Shown piece after piece: positions 1 to 7,581 of a DNA stretch of 64,000 nucleotides (its first letter is position 1; each line of letters begins with the position of its first letter). This DNA is from Actinomycetaceae bacterium. Its GTDB lineage: Bacteria > Actinomycetota > Actinomycetes > Actinomycetales > Actinomycetaceae. The position numbers were made by a program, and so were the translations under genes. Location: assembly GCA_030524055.1 (NCBI GenBank), contig JAUNHH010000012.1, positions 1 to 64,000 on the forward strand, read 5' to 3'. The notes beneath the pieces are model-generated. The model ran no database searches. It was not told the DNA's origin and worked only from the letters and a program-made list of their open reading frames with translations.

Positions 1-462
1 CTTGATACAGAACTGTCACCCATGTCCTGAGACATCACACAGGGGGTATTGGTCCTTAACTATAGAGTTTTGTCCCTAACGTTGTGCTTGCCCCCTGTGG
101 GTCAGGAGCACCTTCCACAAGGAGTGACCTCCGATCAGTAATCCCGGTAGTTATCCAATCGCGTCAGGTGGACAACCCGCCGCCATGACGGGTTTTCACA
201 GGGCACTTTGCATCATGACCGCGGTTTGTCCAGACCCTACGCGCCCCAACGCCTGTGCGCCCTCAGGACATCGGTGACAGGTGCAGATTTTTGTCAGCGT
301 CCGCGTCAGCACCCCAAACCGCCGCGCATATCTGAATCGCCACAATCGGGCACGCCTATTACTAATAATGTCTCCCGCGCGCCCAGCCGGTTGGTGACGA
401 AGTAATTCCAGGTCCATCGCTAGGCCCTCAAGGCGCATCGGCCCCCGCCCTCGTCATTTCGC
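1..462. other. Intergenic region with repeats, no gene seen
   Basis: No convincing coding region. It holds a 60-bp repeat (about 38-101) that recurs near 10220, a half-element resembling the ACAAACCGC palindromes (about 172-190), and one copy of the dispersed 12-mer in reverse orientation (443-454) immediately before the first gene. The longer open frames here lack a ribosome-binding site and family resemblance. Confidence 0.6.
38..101. repeat. Intergenic repeat C, copy 1
   Basis: About 60 bp that align with 10220-10283 at roughly three quarters identity by eye. Shared blocks include GGGTATT, GTCCYTAAC, TTTGTCYYTAACG and a terminal GCCCC. In this copy the ends are inverted repeats (CACAGGGGG at 38-46 and CCCCCTGTG at 91-99). 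The GTCCYTAAC unit occurs twice inside. Confidence 0.6.
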
Positions 463-2862
463 TTGCCCGAAAACCTGCACGTATACCACCTTGGGTGCGC
501 GGGCTGTAACAATGTGGGTATGAACGTACCGTCGTCCACTCCGCGAGCGCACACTCCGGCGACTCCTGCGCGCGAGCCAAGGCCGTGGTGGCAAAGCCAC
601 CGCGAGTACGTCGCCCCTGGCCCTGGGGATAAGGTCTTTTTGTGGACCAAAGACCTGTCTATTAGCTCTGCTTCGGGCCACGTTCAGGGGCCTTTTGATA
701 TCGGATTCCGCTCGAAGTCGATTACGGCTGTGCTTCACCATGATGGCACTGATGTGCATTCCATTATGTTGGCGCTGGCCGGACTAGAGAATCCTGTTGA
801 AGGCTCTGTGACAACAGTGAAGCCGCGTCGTGGGCGTATTGCGGGCACAGTGTCTCTGGTGACGGCCACAGCTGCACCGGATCCGACATTAACGGTCCAC
901 CAGAATCTTGTGTCGCCTTTAGCGCAATTGGGGCAGATGGCGCGGGCCGATGATTTTGATGATGCGGTAGCACGCTGCGGACTGGAACGCCATTTAGATG
1001 TGTCCTATAAGCAGATTCCCACATGTGGGCGCTTGCGGGTCAATATTGCGGCGGCCCTCTTGGCGGGTGCTCAGGTCATTATTTTGGAGGACCCAACCCA
1101 TTCGCTGGCTAGGTCCGAGGATGACGATTTACTGGCCATGTTGCGGGCGGTTGCCGACGCCGATGTCGCCATTATTGCGTCCACTTTGGATGGTGCTTTG
1201 TGGCGCGCTGTTGATCGGACGGTAGTGCTGGGGCCGGATGGGCTGCTATTGGATACGGTTTCGCCCCAGCCTGAGGTGATTCGCACGTTGATTCCAGCAA
1301 ATAATGCCTTTGCGCCAGGCGGTTCTGGTGTGCAGGGTATGCATTCTCCTGATGTGGTGTCACCACTGGCCGACGAGACGAGTCGCCCCGCAGATACGGA
1401 CACCCCCGCTGTGTCTACCACCTCTAGCGTTTCCGAGCCGGGCCCTGCGGCTGCTCCATCGCAGGACCCGAGGCCATCAGGTGCGGGAGCGGTTTTTGAA
1501 CCGGTGACCCGTGTTGCGCCTGAAACGTCACCTATTGAGCCCCCTGCCGTTGTCACATCTGAACCGGCTACTTCGCGGTCACCAGCATTTGTCAATGGCG
1601 ATTTATCTTTGGATTCTCGTCACGAGGACGAGGCTGCGCCTGTGACAACGGATTGGATTCCGGCTCAGGAGGATTTGGAGACTGCCCGTTCAGAAGGTCG
1701 TGCGGATACTGGGCCGGATTGGGCGGAAGTTTTCCCCACGGAAAAGGCGCCGACCCCGCCGCCAGCTCATGCGGCAACCCCTGAGCCGCAGGGAGAGGAG
1801 GCAATCCCAGACCCGCTGGAACGGCGGATGGCGTCGGTGGCACGGGTTGAGGAGAGGACTCCTCTGATTCGGGCGGCTGGCCGAACAGATTTACCTGAGG
1901 ATTCCTATGCGGAGCATTTAGCGGCCCATATGGTGCCTGAGTCAGTGTCACGCGTTTCGCATTCGGTAGCGCGCGACCTCAGTGAGGTTGAGGCTGCAGC
2001 GCACACCGCACACACTTCGCCCCCTGAGCCGGAGCGAGCCCCCACTCCAGCCGAGCAGGCGAATGGAGCGACCCGCGAGGTTGATGATTCGCCTGTCCCG
2101 CCTCCCGCGACGCCGGTGGCACCGCCTCTGAGTTCTGTGGGAACACCGCGCACAGGTCCTGCTCCAACCCCCGCGCAGCAAAGTGCTGCCAACCAGTCGG
2201 CGGCCCGTCTTGCCCAGCCTGTCGTAGATGAGGACTATGTGGCTTCAAATGCGCAGTGGGCGACGTTAAGCCCGGCAGGTGAACCTGAAGTGCCGCCGCA
2301 GGCATCGACCGCGCAGCCTGCATCACCAGTGCCTTCAGAGACCTCGGGGCCCGGCACTGGGTCGATCCGGACGATTCGTCCTGTTACGGGTTCTTTCCCC
2401 ACCAGCGAGGGCGGGGCACGCCCAGAAACACCAGCGACAACGCCCGTTTCGGGGGTGCGCACTGGTGCAGTGCCGCTCACGCCCGCGCCTGAAACTCCTG
2501 TAGCAGCCCCGTCCTCGTCAATGGGTTCGCCACTGGCCACACCCCGGTCGGGTACTCCACTCCAACCGGCAACCCCGCCTCGTGGGGCCTCCCGGCCACT
2601 GCCCGGTCACGGCTCTTTAAGCGGGTCGTCGCGAATTGTGGTGAACCCGTCGGCGCCATTGGGTTCGGGTCGCGATCCTCTGCGCGAGGAGTTGACTTCC
2701 ACTCCGATTGCCGAAGCGCCAGCCCATGCGGGTGACCAGCACAGTGCCGATAAGGAAAGCGCAGAAGTGATCGACCGAGCGAAGCAGTTGCTCTCTCGTC
2801 TTCCTGGTTCCGTTTTCCCCGGTAACGATGAAGGAAATTCTGATCACCCCCTCCCACAATAG
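463..2862 (+). CDS. Large protein with degenerate ABC-ATPase-like domain and Pro/Ala-rich tail
   Basis: Residues about 55-265 follow the order of an ABC-transporter nucleotide-binding domain. There is a core strand, a signature-like stretch at 185-199 (IPTCGRLRVNIAAAL in place of LSGGQxQRVxIARAL) and a Walker-B-like VIILEDPT at 205-212. The Walker A position (88-101) reads AVLHHDGTDVHSIM, with no GxxxxGK[ST], and the switch His is not evident, so ATP hydrolysis is unlikely. Residues 270-799 are low-complexity Pro/Ala/Ser/Glu and probably disordered. The start shown is TTG; an in-frame ATG at 520 is a good alternative, and neither has a strong ribosome-binding site. It precedes the holin-like/DUF3618 pair on the same strand. 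Its function is unknown; a scaffold or regulatory role is only a guess. Confidence 0.7.
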   Translation: MPENLHVYHLGCAGCNNVGMNVPSSTPRAHTPATPAREPRPWWQSHREYVAPGPGDKVFLWTKDLSISSASGHVQGPFDIGFRSKSITAVLHHDGTDVHSIMLALAGLENPVEGSVTTVKPRRGRIAGTVSLVTATAAPDPTLTVHQNLVSPLAQLGQMARADDFDDAVARCGLERHLDVSYKQIPTCGRLRVNIAAALLAGAQVIILEDPTHSLARSEDDDLLAMLRAVADADVAIIASTLDGALWRAVDRTVVLGPDGLLLDTVSPQPEVIRTLIPANNAFAPGGSGVQGMHSPDVVSPLADETSRPADTDTPAVSTTSSVSEPGPAAAPSQDPRPSGAGAVFEPVTRVAPETSPIEPPAVVTSEPATSRSPAFVNGDLSLDSRHEDEAAPVTTDWIPAQEDLETARSEGRADTGPDWAEVFPTEKAPTPPPAHAATPEPQGEEAIPDPLERRMASVARVEERTPLIRAAGRTDLPEDSYAEHLAAHMVPESVSRVSHSVARDLSEVEAAAHTAHTSPPEPERAPTPAEQANGATREVDDSPVPPPATPVAPPLSSVGTPRTGPAPTPAQQSAANQSAARLAQPVVDEDYVASNAQWATLSPAGEPEVPPQASTAQPASPVPSETSGPGTGSIRTIRPVTGSFPTSEGGARPETPATTPVSGVRTGAVPLTPAPETPVAAPSSSMGSPLATPRSGTPLQPATPPRGASRPLPGHGSLSGSSRIVVNPSAPLGSGRDPLREELTSTPIAEAPAHAGDQHSADKESAEVIDRAKQLLSRLPGSVFPGNDEGNSDHPLPQ

Positions 2863-2927
2863 GGCGGAGAATGAGACAATCAGGTAGCGCTACGCAGCTC
2901 ACCTAAATCAGGAAGGGAGAGCAGATC

Positions 2928-3410
2928 ATGTCCACTCCTCATCTCCAGGACCCCTCGCGTTCTGGACAGGTTCCCCCGGAGGCTTCCGGGCCGTCCTCAT
3001 TGCCTGGCACCACGCCGGCTCCTCCATCTATTGGCACGCTTTTTGCGGCGGTCTCAGCGCAAATACAAACGCTTGTCCGTGGAGAAGTTGACCTCATTAA
3101 AGTCAATGTCACGTCCATTGGAAAGAAATACTCGAAGGCCGGAGTTTTCCTTGGAATTGCTGGGGTTGTCGCCCTCTATTTGCTGGGTTGGACACTGCAT
3201 TCTATTGAATTAGCTTTGGCTTTAGTGGTTCCAGCATGGGCAGCTGCTCTGATTGTCACAGGCATTCTTTTGCTGATTGTCCTGATTGCCGCATTGCTTG
3301 GCCTATCGCATATTAAAAAGGCCAATTCCGATCGCGAGACATTCCAAGAGGACCTGCGAAGCAATATTGACGCCGATGTTGCTGCAGTAAAGAAGGGGCT
3401 AGGAAAGTGA
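2928..3410 (+). CDS. Phage-holin-family (Holin-X/DUF1469-like) membrane protein
   Basis: This is a 160-residue protein with a Pro/Ser-rich cytoplasmic start (1-35), an amphipathic helix (36-66), two hydrophobic segments (about 71-92 and 100-126) and a charged tail. The pattern fits the chromosomal 'phage holin family, superfamily III' proteins of actinobacteria, which are envelope proteins rather than lysis genes of a prophage; there are no phage genes around it. A GGGAGAG ribosome-binding site lies 8 bases before the ATG. The stop overlaps the GTG start of the DUF3618 gene (GTGA), indicating translational coupling. The exact role is unknown. Confidence 0.8.
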   Translation: MSTPHLQDPSRSGQVPPEASGPSSLPGTTPAPPSIGTLFAAVSAQIQTLVRGEVDLIKVNVTSIGKKYSKAGVFLGIAGVVALYLLGWTLHSIELALALVVPAWAAALIVTGILLLIVLIAALLGLSHIKKANSDRETFQEDLRSNIDADVAAVKKGLGK

Positions 3411-3733
3411 GCCAGGACAACCGTAACGCTAACGATATTGAGCGCGAGTTAGCGGCCACCCGTGAGGAAATGGCGCGCACAGTTGACGCTTTAGTCGAGC
3501 AATTGCAGCCTTCCTATCAGATTGAGCAGGCGAAGTCTGCCTTCGCGAAAAAGACGCGGATTATGCAGGCTGACCTGAAGGTAAAGGCGCAAGATTTCGC
3601 TACCCAGGCCCGTCAGACTGTAGAGGACGCCAAGGGCGGGGATCGCGAAGCAATGAAACGTCTCGGGATTGCCGCAGGCGTCGCAATTGCCACCGTTGCC
3701 CTACTGATCTTGCGTTTCCGCCCTGGCCGGTGA
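3407..3733 (+). CDS. DUF3618 family protein
   Basis: This is a 108-residue protein. Its opening (residues 8-38) has the IERELAATREEMARTVDAL pattern typical of DUF3618. A charged amphipathic middle follows, then one membrane segment near the C-terminus (about 86-104). The GTG start overlaps the stop of the upstream holin-family gene. DUF3618 genes commonly sit beside such holin-like genes in actinobacteria, so the two probably form an envelope-associated unit. Biochemical function is not known. Confidence 0.85.
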   Translation: MSQDNRNANDIERELAATREEMARTVDALVEQLQPSYQIEQAKSAFAKKTRIMQADLKVKAQDFATQARQTVEDAKGGDREAMKRLGIAAGVAIATVALLILRFRPGR

Positions 3734-3907
3734 CCACTACCTGGACGGTCGGTGAGAAACCTAATCGACCGTGACGTGGATAAATAGGTTTTGGGGTGTC
3801 CCTTGTCATCCTTTCAACGCGCGAGGGATGCCCCAGGTAGCGCTATGATGGTGCCACGACACATTTTGAACGGATTAGGGAACCGCTTCGGCGGACCCGC
3901 ACGAGGT

Positions 3908-3915
3908 GGAGGGGG
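3908..3915 (+). promoter_or_regulatory. Ribosome-binding site that decides the DUF3073 start
   Basis: A purine-rich GGAGGGGG stretch lies 8 bases before the ATG at 3924. This favours that ATG over the in-frame GTG at 3906, which would fall at the ribosome-binding site itself. Confidence 0.6.
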
Positions 3916-3923
3916 TCGACCCC

Positions 3924-4175
3924 ATGGGGCGCGGCCGTCAAAAGGCGAAGCAGACCAAAGTCGCACGTAGGTTGAAGTATTTCAGCCCAGATACTGATTT
4001 AGATGCCCTCCAAAGGGAGTTGTCATCGGGTCATGGCAGCACTTCAGACGATGACCCGTACGATAAGTACGCCGTGGATGAGGACGAATACGACGATCCT
4101 TACGCGGACCAGTACGCCGACGATGATGGCGAGCTAGACGAAGATTCCTGGCTACGTCCTACGTCGAGTAAATAG
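3924..4175 (+). CDS. DUF3073 family protein
   Basis: A small 83-residue protein beginning MGRGRQKAKQTKVARRLKYF, the hallmark basic start of DUF3073, followed by a strongly acidic Asp/Glu/Tyr-rich half. The family is largely actinobacterial and typically neighbours purM and purF, as here, where it converges on purM. It has no known function; the basic-then-acidic layout suggests a nucleic-acid- or protein-binding tail. The in-frame GTG at 3906 was rejected because the ribosome-binding site lies between it and the ATG. Confidence 0.9.
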   Translation: MGRGRQKAKQTKVARRLKYFSPDTDLDALQRELSSGHGSTSDDDPYDKYAVDEDEYDDPYADQYADDDGELDEDSWLRPTSSK

Positions 4176-4416
4176 GCATTTTCTGCCCTATCCTGGCAGG
4201 CCTTCAGGTAGTTGAGTTGCGGGCATTGCCCTACCTTTTTCGTTAGTCATAGACGAGGGCGGGGCGCCATCTTCTGGTATTCAGCTGGCAGATTCTCTGG
4301 CTCTGAGGGCTGCTGGTGTCCGGTGGCCTGTTGTGGCAACAGCTTTTGCTGCGTGAGAAGCTTTCTGCCATTGGGCTGTGAGAGCATCCAGGCAACTATC
4401 TGAGTCGCGCCAGACA

Positions 4417-4476
4417 GACAAACCGCCGCCAGGACGCATTTTTGCCCGGCGATCATCATTGTCGTGGCGGGTTGTA
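4417..4476. repeat. ACAAACCGC-bounded palindromic element, copy A1
   Basis: A 60-bp element that starts GACAAACCGCC and ends GTGGCGGGTTGTA, so its ends are imperfect inverted repeats. It shares the internal block ATCATCATTGT with copy A2 at 4552. Confidence 0.65.
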
Positions 4477-4551
4477 GCTTTTGGGCCGCACCCCGAAAAT
4501 CCTGACCTGCACAAATAGGCGTGTGCCTATCGCGTATTGACAGTGCCTTCT

Positions 4552-4611
4552 GACAAACCGCCACGACAACGCGTTTTAGCGCGGCAATCATCATTGTGGT
4601 GGCGGTTTGTA
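4552..4611. repeat. ACAAACCGC-bounded palindromic element, copy A2
   Basis: A 60-bp element with arms ACAAACCGCCACGACAA and TTGTGGTGGCGGTTTGT, almost perfectly complementary, around a GCGTTTTAGCGC-like centre. It is the same length as copy A1, 135 bp away, in the same orientation. Confidence 0.7.
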
Positions 4612-4678
4612 CTGCCCGCTGACACAGCCCGGCGTGTGACGCCCGACCGCGCCGACAATAGACCCTGTCCTATAACCT

Positions 4679-5815
4679 CTAGTTCACCCGGTAAGAGCCG
4701 TGCAGAGCCACCGCTCCCCCATCAGCACCCTTTGCCCCTTGGATAAGGCGCGCCTGAGGAATTGGCGCAGCCCCGGCCTCGTGAATGGAACCGAGGACCC
4801 AGGCTTCAATCCCTGCGCCGCGTGTGCGGGCAATAACCTTCTCAGCAGCAGATTCACCGACAACAGCTACCATGCCCACCCCGAGGTTAAGGGAGTCTTC
4901 CAGGCCTTCCCAGGTGACGTCGCCGCCGCGGCGCACCCAGTCAAAAACAGGCGGCACCACCCAGGAGCCACGATCGACTGTGGCCACAGACCCAGTGGGG
5001 ATAACTCGGGACAGATTGGCGCCTAAACCTCCACCTGTAACGTGTGACAGCGCGTGAATACCGTCAGGCCCTTCACCGAACTCATCAAGGAGATCCACAC
5101 ACACCTGGGTGTATAGGCGCGTGGGTTCTAAAAGTTCTTCGCCCAGGGTCCGCCCAAAGTCGTCAATATGGGTCTCCAACGCTGTGCCCACACGGTCGCG
5201 CACTGCCCGCACTAGGGAATACCCATTGGAATGCAGACCAGAAGAAGCCATCGCCACCACAACATCTCCGGCCGCGACCCTTTGCGGTCCAAGAAGACGC
5301 GGTTGATCGACAACTCCCGTGGCGGCGCCAGCAATGTCATAGTCATCATCTTCCATTACGCCTGGGTGTTCAGCGGTTTCCCCGCCCACCAGCGGGCAGG
5401 ACACCACTTCACAGGCCTGAGCAATACCGCGAACAATATCGGCAATCCGGGTGGGAATGACTTTGCCGCAGGCAATATAGTCCGTCATCAGTAGCGGCCG
5501 AGCTCCCACCACAATGAGGTCATCCACCACCATGGCGACCAGGTCCTGCCCAATGGTGTGGTGGATATCCAGGGCCCGGGCAAGAGCGATTTTTGTGCCC
5601 ACTCCGTCAGTGGAGGTCGCCAGGAGCGGCGTAGTCATGGTCTTAAGGGCGGAGGCATCCACGAGCCCAGCAAAACCACCAGTGGCGCCAAGGACCGTCG
5701 CATTATGGGTGCGCCCAATGGCCTCTTTCATTAGCTCAACGGCGCGATCTCCGGCGGCAGTATCAACGCCAGCTGCCGCATAATCCAAAGGGGTTGGCTC
5801 GGATGACTCTGTCAT
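4679..5815 (-). CDS. purM: Phosphoribosylformylglycinamidine cyclo-ligase (AIR synthetase)
   Basis: This enzyme catalyses ATP-dependent closure of FGAM to aminoimidazole ribonucleotide, step five of purine synthesis, in the cytoplasm. The 378-residue protein shows the expected AIRS motifs in order: STDGVGTK, the GGETAEHPGVM loop, SSGLHSNGYSLVR and the ALSHVTGGGLGANLSRVIP block. The length is a little over the usual 340-350 because of a short N-terminal extension. AAGGA lies 6 bases before the ATG. It follows purF by 73 bases on the same strand, so the two are probably one transcript. Near its C-terminus the gene carries the GAGGCCGGGG variant of the dispersed repeat (4771-4785), encoding IHEAGA. 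Confidence 0.97.
   Translation of the reverse strand: MTESSEPTPLDYAAAGVDTAAGDRAVELMKEAIGRTHNATVLGATGGFAGLVDASALKTMTTPLLATSTDGVGTKIALARALDIHHTIGQDLVAMVVDDLIVVGARPLLMTDYIACGKVIPTRIADIVRGIAQACEVVSCPLVGGETAEHPGVMEDDDYDIAGAATGVVDQPRLLGPQRVAAGDVVVAMASSGLHSNGYSLVRAVRDRVGTALETHIDDFGRTLGEELLEPTRLYTQVCVDLLDEFGEGPDGIHALSHVTGGGLGANLSRVIPTGSVATVDRGSWVVPPVFDWVRRGGDVTWEGLEDSLNLGVGMVAVVGESAAEKVIARTRGAGIEAWVLGSIHEAGAAPIPQARLIQGAKGADGGAVALHGSYRVN
4771..4790 (-). repeat. Variant dispersed repeat (GAGGCCGGGG form) inside purM
   Basis: The 20-mer CCCCGGCCTCGTGAATGGAA is identical to 54252-54271, which is non-coding, and its first 15 bases recur at 56140-56154. It differs from the main dispersed 12-mer by a G-to-C change in the core. 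In purM it encodes IHEAGA, the same phase as EGGA in other genes. Confidence 0.65.
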
Positions 5816-5888
5816 GGGATGTCCTTAATTGCAGTGTGGAGTGCGGCAGAAGGGAAAGGGCGGGGCAGGAAATCTGCCAAGGGCAGGA

Positions 5889-7472
5889 TTACAAGGTTGC
5901 GCCAGGAGTCCCCGGAATTGGGGTCCCTTTCGGGACTGCTTCAGGATAATCGCCATTAAAACAGCCCAGACATAGACGCGTTCCCTGGCCGGTGGCGCGC
6001 ACCATGCCTTCTAGCGACAAATAAGCCAAGGAATCGGCGTCAATAGAGGCACAGAGCTCGTCAATAGTCATTGAGGAGGCAATAAGCTCAGCGCGCGTCG
6101 GGAAATCAATCCCAAAAAAACAGGGCCATTGAACGGGTGGCGAAGAAATACGCACATGCACTTCCGCGGCACCTGCTTCGCGGAGCATTTTTACCAGGGC
6201 CCGCTGAGTATTTCCCCGAACAATAGAGTCATCAATAACGATCAGGCGTTTGCCTTCAATGACTTCACGCAGGGGATTCAGTTTCAGGCGAATACCAAGC
6301 TGGCGCAGCGACTGGGTGGGTTGAATAAAGGTCCGCCCCACATAGGCATTTTTCACCAGGCCCTGCGCAAAAGGAATACCGGATTCTTGGGCGTAACCAA
6401 TAGCTGCGGGGGTACCCGATTCTGGGGTGGGAATCACCAGGTCGGCATCAATAGGATTTTCTCGGGCCAGTGCCGCGCCCATTTCTTTCCGGGCTGCCAC
6501 AATTTGGCGTCCACCCACAATCGTGTCAGGGCGAGCCAAATAGACATATTCAAAGACACAGGTATTAGCGCGGGTAATTGCAAAACGCCGGGAATGGACG
6601 CCGGAAGAATCAATAGTGACTAACTCGCCGGGCTCCACTTCCCGCACAAAAGTCGCACCACACAGATCCAACGCTGCCGTTTCAGAGGCTAAAACCCACC
6701 CGGAAGACAGCCGCCCCAAAACCAGTGGTCGGTAGCCATGCGGGTCCCGGGCCGCATAAAGAGTGTGCTCATCCATAAAGACAAAGGAAAAAGCACCTTT
6801 CAGGCGGGGAAGCACTTTCAGGGCGGCAGGTACAAGAGCCCCAGTAGTCGCATCCTCATCAGCAATATCCGGGGTGGGAGCCGGCGTCTGCTCATGAGGG
6901 GTATGCCGCGAGGCACCAACAAAAGGCAATGGCCCAGGAATGCGTTCAGCCAGACCTAAAAGGGCCGTGACAATCGCGGTGTCTGTGGTTGCCCCGCGGG
7001 TCACGTCGTCGCCCTCGTCAGCCAGTGACACCGCCAAGTCATGAAGTTCAGCAGTATTCGTCAGATTCCCGTTATGGCACAGTGCCAAGGTGCCGTGGCT
7101 GGTTGGCCCCAAAGTAGGTTGGGCGTTATGCCAGGTGTCGCCGCCAGTTGTGGCATAGCGGACATGGCCAATAGCAATATGACCTTTGAGGGCCTGGAGA
7201 GTCTGTTCAGAAAAGACCTGATTAACTAGGCCCTTATCTTTATAGACCAGGATTGAGGAAGAATCTGTGGTCGCTATTCCCGCTGACTGTTGACCGCGAT
7301 GCTGCAGTGCATAGAGGGAAAAGTAGGTCAGACGAGAAACGTCTTCACCTGGTGCCCATACACCGAAAACTCCGCAATGATCATGAGGATGATCATCATC
7401 GAAAGGGTCTATAGGACCCAAGTCGGTATGGTGGGGCGCGAATTCAGCGAGGTCCGGCGAGATGCTGCGCAC
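5889..7472 (-). CDS. purF: Amidophosphoribosyltransferase
   Basis: This enzyme commits PRPP to purine synthesis by transferring glutamine nitrogen to make phosphoribosylamine. The 527-residue protein has a propeptide followed by Cys33 in CGVFGV, the Ntn-type glutaminase nucleophile exposed by processing. The PRTase PRPP loop is IVIDDSIVRGNT. Cysteines in TCVFEY, WPCFFG and CLGC match the [4Fe-4S] ligands of the B. subtilis-type enzyme. An insertion of about 35 residues (PGPLPFVG... to ...ALVPA) near residue 200 is unusual. The start is GTG, preceded by AAGGTGG. It is divergent from the Fe-S reductase gene and upstream of purM. Confidence 0.96.
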   Translation of the reverse strand: MRSISPDLAEFAPHHTDLGPIDPFDDDHPHDHCGVFGVWAPGEDVSRLTYFSLYALQHRGQQSAGIATTDSSSILVYKDKGLVNQVFSEQTLQALKGHIAIGHVRYATTGGDTWHNAQPTLGPTSHGTLALCHNGNLTNTAELHDLAVSLADEGDDVTRGATTDTAIVTALLGLAERIPGPLPFVGASRHTPHEQTPAPTPDIADEDATTGALVPAALKVLPRLKGAFSFVFMDEHTLYAARDPHGYRPLVLGRLSSGWVLASETAALDLCGATFVREVEPGELVTIDSSGVHSRRFAITRANTCVFEYVYLARPDTIVGGRQIVAARKEMGAALARENPIDADLVIPTPESGTPAAIGYAQESGIPFAQGLVKNAYVGRTFIQPTQSLRQLGIRLKLNPLREVIEGKRLIVIDDSIVRGNTQRALVKMLREAGAAEVHVRISSPPVQWPCFFGIDFPTRAELIASSMTIDELCASIDADSLAYLSLEGMVRATGQGTRLCLGCFNGDYPEAVPKGTPIPGTPGATL

Positions 7473-7581
7473 AGAACCACCTTCTCATAGCTTGCTTGCT
7501 GGTTGCTAATCCGATCAGCAAATGGGCACATTGGACTAAGCGTGGGACAATGATAGGGCCGTCGGCCAAGGAGAAAACGCT

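Larger units (their letters stand above)
4176..4678. other. Non-coding gap between DUF3073 and purM with palindromic repeats
   Basis: The gap separates two convergent genes. It contains one copy of the dispersed 12-mer (4253-4264) and two copies of a 60-bp palindromic element (4417-4476 and 4552-4611). No coding sequence or clear intrinsic terminator is seen. Confidence 0.6.

Noticed and set aside
2928..3733. Prophage lysis genes (holin)
   Set aside because: Holin-like and DUF3618 proteins are standard chromosomal neighbours in actinobacteria; there are no phage structural or lysin genes nearby.
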